Shown piece by piece: positions 1-12,411 of a stretch of 52,179 bases of DNA. Every line of letters starts with the position of its first letter. Within the stretch, counting starts at the first letter, position 1. The stretch is taken from assembly GCA_051453625.1 (NCBI GenBank), contig JBOZIK010000001.1:242714717-242766895 (forward strand), given 5' to 3'. The stretch comes from Welwitschia mirabilis (Eukaryota; Gnetophyta; Gnetopsida; Welwitschiales). A model generated the notes under the pieces. It saw nothing but the letters and a program-made list of their open reading frames with translations. It was not told where the DNA came from and ran no database searches. The position numbers were made by a program, and so were the translations under genes.

Positions 1-936
1 AGCATAGTTTAAGAGGAGGGTTTATTATTTTTGATATTCTAAGATGTTATTCTCTTTAGATATCTTGTTATAATTTTGTAATATATGATGAATCATGTAA
101 AGTTCTTCTTATAAATGAATTCTGAGCGATAAGATTATTCATTTATACTTTTAAACTTTTAATAGGCATGATCTCCTTGTTAAGATAAGTCAAATAATAT
201 AAAATTATTCATTTAGACTTTTAAGATATTAAGTTAGAAAAATAAATTCACACCAATTTATGAAAATAAAATAATTAAATTCACTTGAAAGATAAATTCA
301 TTAATGTATCTTTCACCAGAGAAATTCATCATTAACTTCTCATAATAAATAGGTTTTCTTCTTCTCTTGTATCAGGTATTTCTAGTTTATCTAATTCATT
401 TTATATTAGCATACATTATGGCATGCTACGTAATACACTATCTAAATGCCCACTTAATGATAAATGTTCCAAATTGGCCTAACATCATGTTATGTGACAA
501 GGAACTATGATAGCTATAGATTAAGACATAGTAAAGGTTGTAAAGATTGAGCTATAGTGGTAGAAGTGTGGCAAGAACTCCAAACTAATAGTAACATCAA
601 AATAAAAAGTGCAGATGGTAGGAGATATGGATGCTAATAAGTTCATAAATTCAAGGAATTGAAAATAGAAAAATCAATAATTAAAAGAGCTATGAAATAA
701 TTGTGGTATCATTGATAATGATAATGACACTAACTATGATTATAGATGTGAAATAATTAAAGTCAAAAGGAGAAACAATGGTATGAGCACAGGTCTAAAA
801 TAGACAACGTTAGTTATAGGCAAGTGAAGGTGGAATTCATAGGTAAATTATAGGTAGCATTAATAAGGTTATGCATAGACAGCAAAGTAAGATTAATATA
901 GGTTTAAAGAAGTATAACCTTAATGATAAAAGCAGT
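1..936. other. AT-rich DNA, no gene recognised
   Basis: Both strands are dense in stops and no frame gives a protein I recognise. I see no RNA gene or tandem array. It may be the interior of an old retroelement if the LTR edge proposed near position 956 is real. Confidence 0.5.
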
Positions 937-970
937 AGGAATGAGAAGAAGTAAGTGTAACACCCTGCTT
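937..970 (+). repeat. Candidate polypurine tract and LTR start
   Basis: A purine-rich run (937-955, ending GAAGAAGTAAG) is followed directly by TGTAACACCCTG at 956. Many plant LTRs, especially of gypsy chromoviruses, open with TGTAACACC, and the 3' LTR of an element follows a polypurine tract. I did not find the far end of this LTR or a second copy in the window, so this is a suggestion only. It could be chance in AT-rich DNA. Confidence 0.28.
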
Positions 971-3489
971 TTAGGATTATTAATCTGATGTTCTATTTAT
1001 GACTTAATTATAATAGTCTTATACTATGCAGTTTTATTGCATTAATGTTATGCACTAATGTAAATATGTTCAAACTCATAACTTAATAAGATTAATTCAA
1101 ATTTAATAATGTTTATATTGTAAATTATTATCCTTGCATTATTTTTCTGATACAATTATTTATGGGGATGCGTGATCTTAATTTTTTATTTTATTCTAGC
1201 ATAAAAAATGTGTTCATGATAGTTGGATATATAATTAATTTTTTTAATTTAATTTTGTTGTATGATAAGATGGCATTGTGATTTTTTAAATTGTTTGATT
1301 CTCTTCTTAAAAAGCTTTAATGAAAGATTAGAATAACAGTATTTTAATATAATATTCAAATTTGTATCATACTTGAATGTAAGCATGATGACCTAGGGTA
1401 ACCCATAGTGTAAGGCTATTCTTGGAAGATTTAGTTGTTAATTATTTGAGTATGATCTGGACTTAGAAAATTATGATAAAATCTTAAATCTAAGAAATTT
1501 CTTTCATCTCAATATAAGGTTCCTAAAAAGTATCATAAAGGATAATTATTGGATCTAATACTTCTTAATAATTAATCTTGTGTAATCAAAATAATAAATA
1601 AAATAAAAAAATAAAATATAATTATTAATGAGGTGGCTCCATGCACGAGGGTCTCATGCATGCCTTTATGTTGTCAAAGGATTAAAGATAATTAGGCATC
1701 ATTGACCTTAGAAAATGAATAAATTTTTAATATTTAGCTTTAATCTTTAGGGCAAAAAGAGTCATTTTTAGTTCGTCTTGGTTAGACTTAGGAAAAAAAT
1801 ACTTCTGCAAAAATAGCCTTAAAAAATTGGGGTTAGGTTAGGGAGGAGAAGTAAGTAAAGAAGTGGAAAGAGTAAATGGGAAAAACATGTTAAACACAGT
1901 TTCATTTTGTGAGTTATCTTCTTAGATTTTCTTAGGAATTATTCAAATTTTCATCAAAGGGTTGTTTTGAATTTGATTATTAATATTAAATATTCATAGA
2001 TAAAATTTCGCATAGATTCTATCTTATAATAAGCTAAAATTTTGTAGTCAACATTTAGAAAAATGTTGTAGAGTTGAATCTCAAAATCACTTTTGTGTTT
2101 CATGTTTTACTTTCACAGAAGAAATGAAATTATGAATTTAAGACATAATTGAACATCTGACATCTTTGTTATAACCTTAAACCATTATCTTAAACTACCT
2201 CAATATTAGTGACATCTAGCTCAAGTACCTTACAAATTTATTTTCACTTTGTTTGATTAGTTTTGTTAATAAAAATAAATACTAGTATCACTATTCTTTA
2301 ATATAGCATAAATTACNNNNNNNNNNNNNNNNNNNNNNNNNNNNNNNNNNNNNNNNNNNNNNNNNNNNNNNNNNNNNNNNNNNNNNNNNNNNNNNNNNNN
2401 NNNNNNNNNNNNNNNNNNNNNNNNNNNNNNNNNNNNNNNNNNNNNNNNNNNNNNNNNNNNNNNNNNNNNNNNNNNNNNNNNNNNNNNNNAATTTTAGCAT
2501 TACAGAGTAAAAATTTTATTAGTTTTTATAGCTTAGAGTGTTAAATTAAGACTTAGAAATCATCTATTTTAAGCAGAAGATAACTATTTCTAGTTTTATT
2601 ACAAAGTATCAGAGGCAAATCTTTATTTGTTGAGACTCAGAAAAATAAAGTTCCTATCCTTATTGTTGTAAAGAATATGTGAGAGGAAGGAAAAAATCCT
2701 AAATTAATAAAACAAGAACAAACTAAACTAAGTTCTTATCATAAGGAGAAGCATATATCAATTTGAAAGAAGTCAATATTTAAAACTAAATAACATAAGA
2801 AGAGAGACTATATCTTATGAGGATTAAAGCAAGAAGTGGGGCGGAGAAAATAGAATACAAGAAATAGAGTACATTTAAATTTCACTTGTGTTATGCATAT
2901 GTAGTATTTTTCTATTGTATCTTTGAGTGCATTGTATTCTATATGTCCATATTTTCATACCACTCTTTGTGGTTGGAATTTACCATTTTAACTAGGATTA
3001 TCTTGATCATTGATTTGTGGATGGTAAATAGTTGTAACTTTATAAGTTATTCTTGTTAATTTCATTAACTTTCTCATTATTTAATTAAGAAAATACTAAA
3101 TTAATGAAAGTTACAAAGTGTGAGTATGAAAAAGCAATAAAATACTAAATGAATGAAATCTACAAAGTGTAAGTATGAAAAAGCATACATACTTGATATA
3201 AGAGAAATAAATTAAGGAAAACTTTAGCACTTTATTATAAAAATAGAATAAAATATACATCAAAAAAAATTTAAATTATGTTAATATTTTATTAAATAAT
3301 GCATAATTCAAGTGAACTTAAGTAACAAAATACTAAATGAAAAAAAGCTATAAAATGTAACGATGAAAAAGAATATAGAAATAAGAGACAATGGTAGCGG
3401 AATAATTGAGTACCAAATCTTATGCAGATTCAGTGGAGGAAAGTAAACCTTAAATATTCCTTAAATTATATTTTGGTTTTAAGCACGAA
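971..3489. other. AT-rich DNA, nothing recognised; includes a gap
   Basis: No coding frame, tRNA or repeat family was recognised. The stretch contains an N run. If the LTR start at 956 is real, the first part would be LTR sequence. Confidence 0.45.
2317..2489. other. Assembly gap (173 N)
   Basis: A run of N. Its non-round length suggests an estimated gap size. I see no repeated sequence on its two sides. Confidence 0.99.
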
Positions 3490-3499
3490 GGAGCTATCA

Positions 3500-4125
3500 T
3501 TTGTGCAAAGATGCTCATCAACTACTCTAAGCATCTGGAGACGTATTTCAGAAATAGCCTCATTGGTAGACCCTTAGGAGGGCTATTGTTCATTAAAAAA
3601 GTGCATCTATGATGTGATTAAATGTTTCCTACAAATTGTAAGATAATCCCTCTCAAAGAAGAGTTATTAAATTTCATTTTTAACTTTAAAGAAGAAATGA
3701 ACAAGGTTTTAGTAGAAGGGTCCTATTTTTTTTTTTTACCGTAGAGGTTTAGCCTTAACTAAATGATCTCCTTTCATTCTTGACAAATTACCATTTTTGA
3801 AAAGATCCTAGTTTGGATATAGCTCAAACATCCAAAACTATAATACCCAGTTTTCTTTAAGAAACTTGGTGATATGTTGAGAGAGTTTATTAAGCTTAAC
3901 AAGAATATAGATTTAATGGCAAAAATGGCAATAGCTAGAATATGTGTTTACATGAAACCAAGTAGCTTGAAAGTAAAAATACTAATCTTAGATACTATGT
4001 GAATGGAATTGGTTGTTATCCTAAAAATTGAAAATATTCCATTACTATGTTTAAAGTGTGGTAAAATGGACATATAATGGATAAATACAGGAAAAATATG
4101 AAAGTGAAAAAAAATTACTAATAAT
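3500..4125 (+). pseudogene. LINE ORF1 remnant (DUF4283 plus zinc knuckle)
   Basis: Degenerate ORF1 of an L1-type plant LINE, an RNA-binding protein of the retrotransposition particle. In order I read: a DUF4283-like block (FNFKEEMNKVLVEGS, about 3680-3725); the family block RRGLALTK (3740-3765) after a frame change; KLGDMLREFIKLNKN followed by MAIARICV (3859-3950); then ENIPLLCLKCGKM (4030-4068), the start of a CCHC zinc knuckle. The knuckle continues one base out of frame as GHIMDKY, with Tyr where the last Cys should be. The first frame change sits in a T run at 3724-3737 that replaces the usual WFF codons, so slippage there is likely. No ORF2 (endonuclease/RT) follows. Family blocks and spacing match well; exact ends are uncertain. 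Confidence 0.75.
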
Positions 4126-4786
4126 AAGTTAAGAAAAAAGATCACAAGAAGAAAACATCTTGAATTCCAAACAGTGATCCAATCTCCTAAGAAAGTAAAT
4201 ATGATATTTTGTCAAAGGAAGAACCAGAACATATGAAGAAAAATGAAACATGAAATAAATGGGAACTAGCCAAACAAGAAAAACAGAACATAGATCGAGT
4301 CTACAATGTGTCAATTCACTCTTTCGAATCAAAATAATCATCAGTAATGGAAATCGGATAGGAGGAAAAAGATAATTATAACCATGTGAAGGAGGGTGTT
4401 TTAAATGTGTTAATAATTAATAGGACTTAAAACCCTAGATAAACGAATAGAAAAATCAGAATGAATACCAAAAAGATAAACTTGAAAAGGAGATGAAGAA
4501 GGATATCTGAGATGGTAAGCAATCTCAACTCTCCTTCTAATAAATTTCCTAAAATTGCAGAGGCCTTGGGATTAGCCAGAAAATTTCTACCTTTGGAGTC
4601 TTCTAAATTCCATTTTATTATAAACCTATTGAGATGTGCTAATTTTTTAACAAAATTAGATGCTAATATTTGGGGCTTTAACTATCAGAGGAATTTTTAT
4701 CGTGCTTGGAAAAATAGCTTTTAAGGTATGTTATATTTTTTCTTGCCTTTTATGCTAATATAATATATCCATTTATTATTTCATTA
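4126..4786 (+). other. Possible remainder of LINE ORF1, unrecognised
   Basis: Downstream of the zinc knuckle, a 70-codon open frame at 4512-4724 is in the right orientation to be a C-terminal piece of LINE ORF1, which is poorly conserved. I do not recognise a domain in it. The stretch ends at an A run. Confidence 0.25.
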
Positions 4787-4867
4787 AGAAAAAAAAAAAG
4801 GAGGGGAGAGAAGGGAGGGGTGAGAGGGGGGGCGGGGATGGGAAGAGAAAGAGAGAGAAAGGAATAA
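4787..4867 (+). repeat. A-run followed by polypurine low-complexity tract
   Basis: Eleven A (4789-4799) run into about 65 bases that are almost all G and A, the most G-rich stretch of the left arm. It could be the poly(A) tail of the LINE remnant upstream, later extended, or an independent microsatellite. Confidence 0.7.
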
Positions 4868-7800
4868 ACTGAACAAAACTTTAGAACTTTATTACAAGAA
4901 TAGAATAAAATCTATATTAAAGATAATTGAAGTATGTTAAAATTTTCTTGAATTTCTGAGTGATCCTTTATCTATTAATATTGGCCCATAATTTACTCTC
5001 ATTCAATGTTCTATGAGATGATTTCCCACTTTTCATGCTTCTAAAGTAGGCTCTTAGAGCTAAAGTAACTAAGAGACTTCACTAACACTTATATGATGAA
5101 TGTGATTAACTCATCATGCTTGATCTTTAATGAATGCTTAACATGATTTCTTTGCATTAACCCTAGATCAAATCTGTTATTATTAAAAATCACACTATTG
5201 TTTTTATGTTTATGCTAGATTCTTAGAGCTATGCCTTATTCCTAGTTCTACTTATCTATCAACAACACATTCTTCCATTGCAATACTGAATATGTTTATA
5301 TTTGTTACAAAAATAGGTTTTACACATGTTTTACTAATTTGTCTATTACATTTATCCATTAGATATAATAATATTAGGACTATACTATAAATGGAAATAT
5401 TAGTTATTTTTGGGTAAAAGTTGGATTTGTCTTCATACGGAATTGTATTTTAGGACAAGTTTAAATAACTCATAACATTTACAGTGATACAAAACATAAT
5501 TGTACTGACCATGAATAAAGATAAATTTTAATTTACGCTTGAATTAAAGGACATGTAAGCTATGGAAGACAAATTTTATATTAACTCTTTTTAAAATAGA
5601 CAATTTTTATAATAAGAGAATGATCAACACCTACTTATCACATTTAAAATATATAGTAATAATGNNNNNNNNNNNNNNNNNNNNNNNNNNNNNNNNNNNN
5701 NNNNNNNNNNNNNNNNNNNNNNNNNNNNNNNNNNNNNNNNNNNNNNNNNNNNNNNNNNNNNNNNNNNNNNNNNNNNNNNNNNNNNNNNNNNNNNNNNNNN
5801 NNNNNNNNNNNNNNNNNNNNNNNNNNNNNNNNNNNNNNNNNNNNNNNNNNNNNNNNNNTTTGAATTCTTGATTTTGTTCTTTATGAAATCATTTTTTAAG
5901 TATCATTTGATCCCTAATCCTATGATAGATGCTTCAGTTATGAATATGAAAGATGTATAATTCGTATGGCTAAGCCTATGTTTCACTATTAGGAATTATT
6001 CTTAACTTTTATATGGAATATAACAATAAGCTTTAACACCATGTTAAAAAATATGATGAAATAAAACATCAAGTTAAAAATTAAAAAAGTTTACTTAACT
6101 TGCATAAAGGAGAGGTTAATTTATTTAATCATGTTGTAATTGTTATTGTGATTGATGTGATGAATTTTATTATGTTTTTAATGTTTTATTAAATTAAATT
6201 AATTATCCTTAAGATATCATGACTTTTTAATTAACATGTTCGATGGCTGTAAAACTTAGCATAATTAAAGGTTTGGATAACAACTCCTTAAATGGTTATA
6301 ATACTAGGCCATATCTCTATTATTATGTTAGTTAAGTTGCTTGTCCTAACTAATCCATATTTTTATAACAAAGTTATGCTTTAACTCATTATGAAATTAT
6401 GTGTTTTTTAATGATGATTATGTTATTATATTGGTTAATGGTTACAACTAAATTTTTACAGTGCTGGTCCCTTCAAATCACATACATTAATTATTTTAAT
6501 TCTATAAGTATTACATCTATGATTATTTTTGCTAATAATGTCTTAAACCTAATTAATATATAATAGTTATTATGAAAGACTAATACTCACAATTATATGT
6601 ACAAGTTAACTTATGTAAGTTGAGCTTCAATCAGAAGTTTGGTTTGCAAGTAGACTAATGCCATTACCTAAACCCATGACGTTATTATCCTTTTTGAGAA
6701 TTGTATACCTCATGAAGCTGATAATGAAGAGTAGCTATTAAATAACAAAGTTTAATTAATCAAAAATTTTAAAAGTTAATGAAACACCAAAATTTTAAGA
6801 AGGTAATTAGAAGAGTTAAAATCATAGTTAAGTAATCTCCCCTTTGATCAAATTCAATGTGATCAAAGTATTAAGCAAGTCAAGTTGACACCATTTCTAT
6901 AAGAGAAAGATCAATCCTAGGGCTAAGCATTTATCTTTTCATGGCATGCTCTTTCATGGCATTATTTTCATTTTTCTAATTCATCCCTCATTTTATACAC
7001 ATTGAACACATTATAACTTTCATAACTATCATGAGGCCTTTTCTTATCAAAAGGTAGTTAATCCAAGTTATCCTTCCCTAAGTATGGGGAAGGGATTGTT
7101 TCATGAGTGAACTCCCTTATAAAGCATAAAGGCAATTTTTTCTTCATTATTATATGCTATATATTTGCATTATTAGTTAATGAAGTTTGATATTTAATTA
7201 GATTTATCATTTATAATTTTATTATTTACGTAACTATGATTACTTCTAATGCAATAGTAAATCCTAAAGACTCTTTTAATTATTTTAATTATTTGAGTTT
7301 AATTCCTTTGATTCCTTATTATGATTTACAAAGTTAAGATGATTCATGTCTTGGACCTATGCTATATATCATGCTTTCCAACTTGTATATTACATTGTAA
7401 GACAATTTATTTATGAATAACGATGATATTTAATACTACAAATTATTTTTTCTGCTTTAACAACATTTAAGATCTAAATGATCTATCACTTGCTTATAAA
7501 ACCCTTATTTCTCAATGACTAAGTATATTGGATTAACGAAATGGTATCAATTCTTGCAGTTTTTTAATTTATGCTACTTGGTTTTTTTGTCTTACGAATG
7601 ATCATGTTTAATGTCTAAGAGAATAATCCCTTATTTTCTCTCCTTATTCTCTATCTTAAAAGTATGATACCCATTTTAGTTTAATTTCTTTTAATATAAA
7701 TAAATGATTGTAAGCATGATATCTCCTTTGTAGTCTTCATGAAAAAATGGCAATTAAAGTTATATTATATTGCAAATGCAATTCTACTTTTCTTGTAAAA

Positions 7801-8318
7801 CTGCTACTTTAAAAGTGAAGTACATTCTATAGTAATGATGTAATTTTTTATTTTACGATTTAAGATCATTTTGATAAAGATAGGAATATTTAAATATTAT
7901 TCTAGGATAAATAAGAATAATAAGAAATAGTTTTAGAAATTATGGGCTTTATTATTAGTAATAGAAGATTACATTACTTATCATTTGACTAACAGCCTTG
8001 GACTAGTGGACTATGACCTGAGTCATCCTCTCAGAACCCTTAAAAATTAGACAAGGTTGTCGTTGATTATATCCACCTAGTCTATCCACCTCCACCTAAT
8101 GTCATAAGCTTAAGCAGCAAAATAAAAGGATACAATTTTACATTTTTAATCACACCCGTTCATAATAACTCATTAATCACGTTCATTTATCATCTTAACA
8201 TACTCTTTTACAAATAGTAAATTTAGAACATTGCATTTTCTTCCTCTGAAGCATTAGGCTCATTCTTAACCACGGTTTCTCCTCTTCTTATGCCATTCAT
8301 GAAGACATGCTCATCCAG
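4868..8318. other. AT-rich DNA, no gene recognised; includes a gap
   Basis: No frame gives a recognisable protein and I see no RNA gene. The rightmost part (about 8000-8318) lies just downstream, on the minus strand, of gypsy coding remnants and may be that element's 3' untranslated or LTR sequence; no second LTR was found. Confidence 0.45.
5665..5858. other. Assembly gap (194 N)
   Basis: A run of N. No repeated sequence seen at its two edges. Confidence 0.99.
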
Positions 8319-9164
8319 ATTATTTTTCATCTTATCTACAAAACATAAGAGAAGGACAAATATTACACATTAACAGGTACATTAAAAAATGGAAAATAAC
8401 ACATCATGTTTTATTAAAAAGTTTGGACAAAGTATCTATAATTACTCCCTATTTTTCCAAGTTTATTACTTACAATTGGTCCATTAGATAAGTACTTCAT
8501 TTACATTCTTATTTCTTAATCATTTAACCATGGTATCTAAAACATTTTTAAGCTAGACATCAAAAGTCAAGTTGGGTCTGAGCATAATATGCTATTAATT
8601 CAGGGTGTAGTTCTTGTACTTAACCTTGTAGTAGGTTTTTAATGTGCTTAAATCAAAGACCAAATGAAATTAAGACATTTGCAAAGACAGTTCTAATTTA
8701 TAGGCTAGATTCCCTCTCCTTTCAATAATCTTGATCAGACCATAATACCGAGGGGCTAGCTTGCTATGCTTTTCCATTTTCAAAGAGTTCCTTTTTTGCT
8801 TAATTTTTAGTACCACTTGTTCATGAACTTGTAATATGTAAGCCTGATATTTCTTATATTAATCTTGAGTAGCTTGTAGATGTCTTTTTAATTTGGTAAT
8901 TATTTCTTTCATAATTTTTAATTTGAAGGGTGTAGCCCTTTCTGATCTTTATGCAAGATGAAACCATGTGACAAGGGTGGAGTAGTTCCTACCACATATA
9001 GATTCCAATGATAAACACTAAATTAAGATTTGAAAGGTCTTATTATAAGTGAACTTAGTTAGGTACAGGTAGTTCTCCCATTGTTTTGGTTTTCCAGCCA
9101 TGTAGCATCATAGAGTATCTTCTAGAATGTGATTTACTCTTTCTATTTGGCCATATGTTTTTGG
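8319..9164 (-). pseudogene. Ty3/gypsy chromovirus pol 3' end, copy 1 (integrase C-terminus and chromodomain)
   Basis: Minus-strand remnant of Ty3/gypsy polyprotein. From 9164 downwards I read YGQIERVNHILED (end of the integrase core, with the catalytic Glu kept in QIERVN), CYMAGKPKQWENYLYL and FTYNK, then SKLAPRYYGLIKIIERRGNL (about 8790-8730), the conserved post-core block of gypsy integrases. Further on lie YKLEL, LDTMVK and a worn chromodomain-like tail (VLI, WTN, TWKN at about 8500-8440). In-frame stops occur throughout. This module marks the chromovirus branch, whose chromodomain targets integration to heterochromatin. The upstream part is cut by a gap; the same region occurs again to the right of it. 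Confidence 0.82.
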
Positions 9165-9264
9165 NNNNNNNNNNNNNNNNNNNNNNNNNNNNNNNNNNNN
9201 NNNNNNNNNNNNNNNNNNNNNNNNNNNNNNNNNNNNNNNNNNNNNNNNNNNNNNNNNNNNNNNN
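9165..9264. other. Assembly gap (100 N) inside a duplicated gypsy segment
   Basis: The sequence right of the gap restarts at the point equivalent to 8319, so about 845 bp left and right are homologous but not identical. Confidence 0.99.
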
Positions 9265-10685
9265 ATTATTTTTCATATTATCTACAAAACATAAGGAAAG
9301 GACAAATATTACACATTAAGAGGTACATTAAAAAATGAAAAATAACATATCGTGCTTTATTAAAAAGTTTAGAAAAATTATTTGCATTTACTCCCTATTT
9401 TTTCAAGTTTATTAGTTGCAATGAGTCCATTAGATAATTACTTTATTTACATTCTTATTTTTTAATCATTTAACCCTAGTATCTAAAACCTTTTTACGCT
9501 ACACATCAAAAGTCAAGTTGGGTCTGAGCATAATATGCTATCAATTCAGGGTGTAGTCCTTGGACTTATCCTTGTAGTAAGGTTTTGATATGCTCACATC
9601 AAAGACCAATTGAATTTAATACATTCACAAAGACGGTTCTAATTTATAGGCTGGATCCCCTATTCTTTCAATAATCTTAATTAGACCATAATGTCGAGGG
9701 GCTAGCTTGCTATGCTTTCCCATTTTTAAAGTATTCCTTTTTGGCTTAATTTTTAGTACTACTTGTTCATGAACTTGTAATATGCAAGCCTGATGTTTCT
9801 TATATTGATCTTGAGCAACTTGTAGATGTTTTTTTAATTTGGTAATTATTTCTTTGATAATTTTTAATTTGGAGGGTGTAGCCCTTTCTGATCTTTATGC
9901 AAGATTAAACCATGTGATAACGATGGAGTAGTTCCTACCACACATAGCTTCTAATGGCAAACATTAAATTAAGGTTTAAAAGGTTTTATTATAAGCAAAC
10001 TTAGTCAGATATAGGTAGTTCTCCCATTGTTTTAGTTTTCCAGCCACATAGCATCATAGAGTATCTTCCAGAATGTGATTTACTCTTTATGTCTGACCAT
10101 ATTTTTTTTAGTGATATGTAGTATTGAAACTAAGTTTTGTGCCCAAGTGATGAAAGAAACTTTTCTAAAACTAAGATAGGAACTTCAGATCTAAATTCGA
10201 TATAATAATTCAAGGATCACCATGTAACCTGAAAATGTCCTACACAAATCGTAGGGCTAATTATTTGGCCATGTTAAAGCTTTATATTGCAATGAAATGG
10301 GCCATCTTGATCAACCTTTCTATACAATCAAAAATTCCATTATGTTTTCTATTAGTAAGAAGCAACCCAGTGATGAAATCCATAGAGATTTCTTTCCATT
10401 TCCATTGTGAGACACCTAATGATTAAAGGAGTCTAGTGGGTATTTTCTAATTAATATTTAATTAATGGCATGTGGGATAATTACAAATATACTCCTTCTA
10501 ATATACCTTTATTCTAGGCCAAAAGTAGTATTTTCTCAATTGATCGTAATTTCAGATGAATCTAGGATGTCCTGCATAGGGGACTTCATACAATTTAGAT
10601 ATTAACTTTCTTCTTCATAGGCCCTATGGAATACAAAGATAGTGGCCTTTCAATAGGTATCCTTATACAAGAGCTTGAGCTTTAT
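9265..10685 (-). pseudogene. Ty3/gypsy integrase and chromodomain, copy 2
   Basis: Minus strand. From 10685 downwards: an integrase zinc-binding region (GHYLCIP, YAGHP, then LRKYYFWPRIK, about 10660-10490); the catalytic core opening WKEISMDFITG (about 10400-10370), with the first Asp kept; IKMAHFIAI; LHGDP; IISNLDLKF where relatives have SDRD, so the second catalytic Asp reads Asn; HHLGTKLSF; then QT-stop-RVNHILED (about 10085), where the catalytic Glu codon has become TAA. The post-core block and chromodomain tail repeat those of copy 1. No RNase H or RT is found upstream, because the homology stops where repeat R1 begins near 10690. The element is inactive. Confidence 0.87.
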
Positions 10686-10689
10686 TGAT

Positions 10690-12311
10690 TACATCTTTAG
10701 ATTTATATCTTATTAATTCTATTATTAATATAGATTTTACTCATTACAAGAGATATCCATGTTTGCAATTATGACTATCTTTATTTTCTAGCTCATAATA
10801 CTTATTATCAATTCATCTCCCTCTTACTATTACTTTAAGGAGTTATTCTATAATAATTATAGAGTGGCTTGTGTGAATTTCTCTTTTTTCGGTTATTGCA
10901 TTCATCCCTTAGAAAGAACAACACTAGGACTATACTACAATTAAAATTCCTAGCTTATTTGGTAAATTTGGGTTTATTCATATAATATTTATATTTCTAG
11001 AGCAATCTTACATATTATCATAGATTGATGATAGATACAAGCATAGCCGACTCTCACTATGAATAATTTTTTAGCATTATTAGCATGGATAATGGTATGA
11101 TAGCTATAGTAGGACATGCACATTCATTGTCTATTCTTTTTTCTTCTTTTTCTTTTTCTTTTTTATTTTACATTTTATTTCACACTAGGCTCATTCAATT
11201 GTCTCGAAAATTTATGTTTCTTTTCTTCTTTATTTTCTTTTATTTTATTCTCATTCCATTCTAGTGTCCTTTTATTTTATTTCTTTTTCATATTTTTCTT
11301 TTTTTAAGGTGTTATTTTAGTTATTTAGCTTTAATTCAGCATTTTAATTTCTACCAATCTACTTTTAAGTAATTTTTCATTTTCAGCACATCTCTAATGA
11401 GTGGATCATTCTTAGTAGTTCCTGAACTATTCCCTTTACATAAGTTACAAGATTTTTAACTATAATGCATATCATAAATATATATTTTTTCTTGTGCAGA
11501 GCTAATATATTTGTGCAAGGATGTTTTATTTTATTTTTATTTTCTTCCCTCTTTTATTTTCCCCCTCTCACACTTTATTTTTTTGATTTTTTTGGTTATT
11601 TTCTTGCATTGCATTTTACTTTTTCCTACATTGAATTTTTTTTGTTTTCTGCATTGCATTATATTTTTAGTTATTTTTTTGTATTTAGGGTTTCTTACAT
11701 TGCATCTAATATTTACCCTATCCTATTCATCTTCTAGCTACACAAACATATATAGATCCCTTATTTCTCTTCCTATCATCTCTAATTTTTATTATAATCA
11801 TTCTTAGCAAACACTAGCACTGCCACTGCATTCCATTATTGTTAGAGCCATTTTTCCATAAGACACGCTAAATGTCTAAGAAACTTATGATCTGAACCTC
11901 TTTTGACTTTTAAAATATCTTCTTAATTAATTATCTTTCAAAATTTTATAAGAACTAGTAATCTAGACTCAACCATAGGCTCCTGATAACATGAATCACA
12001 ATCCTTATTATTTCATTTAAAAACACAAACCTAATCTTTCACTTAGTCCTTTACCTAAGTAAGCTCTAGAGATTTACCTTTAATGTTAATAACCAAATTC
12101 CCCTTCATGCATTACTTAATGTCTTTATGCATCTTTATGGAACTTTAACATCTCTTCCTATATCAATCAATCTCTATCTTACTTACATGAGTTTGAATCA
12201 AAGATCCTTACTCTTAGTAATAGAATTTTTAGTCTTTTCCTTCTACATTTCCTCATGAATCTCATTCTTTGTGATTTCATGAATTCTCTTTACCTTCTAA
12301 TATGTACCCCT
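10690..12311 (+). mobile_element. Large repeat R1, copy E1 (partial)
   Basis: Left copy of a long, mostly non-coding repeat present at least four times here. Its first 390 bp or so (10690-11080) match 18150-18512 at the right end of copy E2, as expected if both are the same part of two LTRs. Then come long T-rich tracts and the block resumed after the gap at 12412. I could not find a clear primer-binding site. The low coding content, terminal direct repeats and the TATA box in the right-hand part suggest a non-autonomous LTR element (LARD-like), perhaps of Athila type. Strand is assigned by that TATA box. It abuts the truncated gypsy integrase on its left. Confidence 0.55.
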
Positions 12312-12411
12312 NNNNNNNNNNNNNNNNNNNNNNNNNNNNNNNNNNNNNNNNNNNNNNNNNNNNNNNNNNNNNNNNNNNNNNNNNNNNNNNNNNNNNNNNN
12401 NNNNNNNNNNN
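12312..12411. other. Assembly gap (100 N) inside R1
   Basis: Left flank ends at the point equivalent to 13760; right flank restarts at the point equivalent to 10964. About 1.35 kb is therefore present on both sides. Confidence 0.99.

Noticed and set aside
2291-2500. Open frames running through N (also 5620, 9055, 9086, 9129, 12255, 25688, 25726, 28721, 45075 and 45142)
   Set aside because: They are open only because N codons cannot be stops.
3948-4341. Two minus-strand open frames
   Set aside because: Antisense to the LINE ORF1 remnant; no protein similarity seen.
11075-11110. Primer-binding site after the putative R1 LTR
   Set aside because: No convincing match to the 3' end of tRNA-Met, tRNA-Asp or tRNA-Lys was seen; LTR status rests on other signs.
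11116-11807. Phe/Leu-rich open frames resembling membrane proteins (also 26093-26718 and 50064-50342)
   Set aside because: They are T-rich tracts of R1 and its relatives; runs of TTT/CTT give Phe and Leu in any frame. Overlapping frames are equally open and the frame is not conserved between copies.
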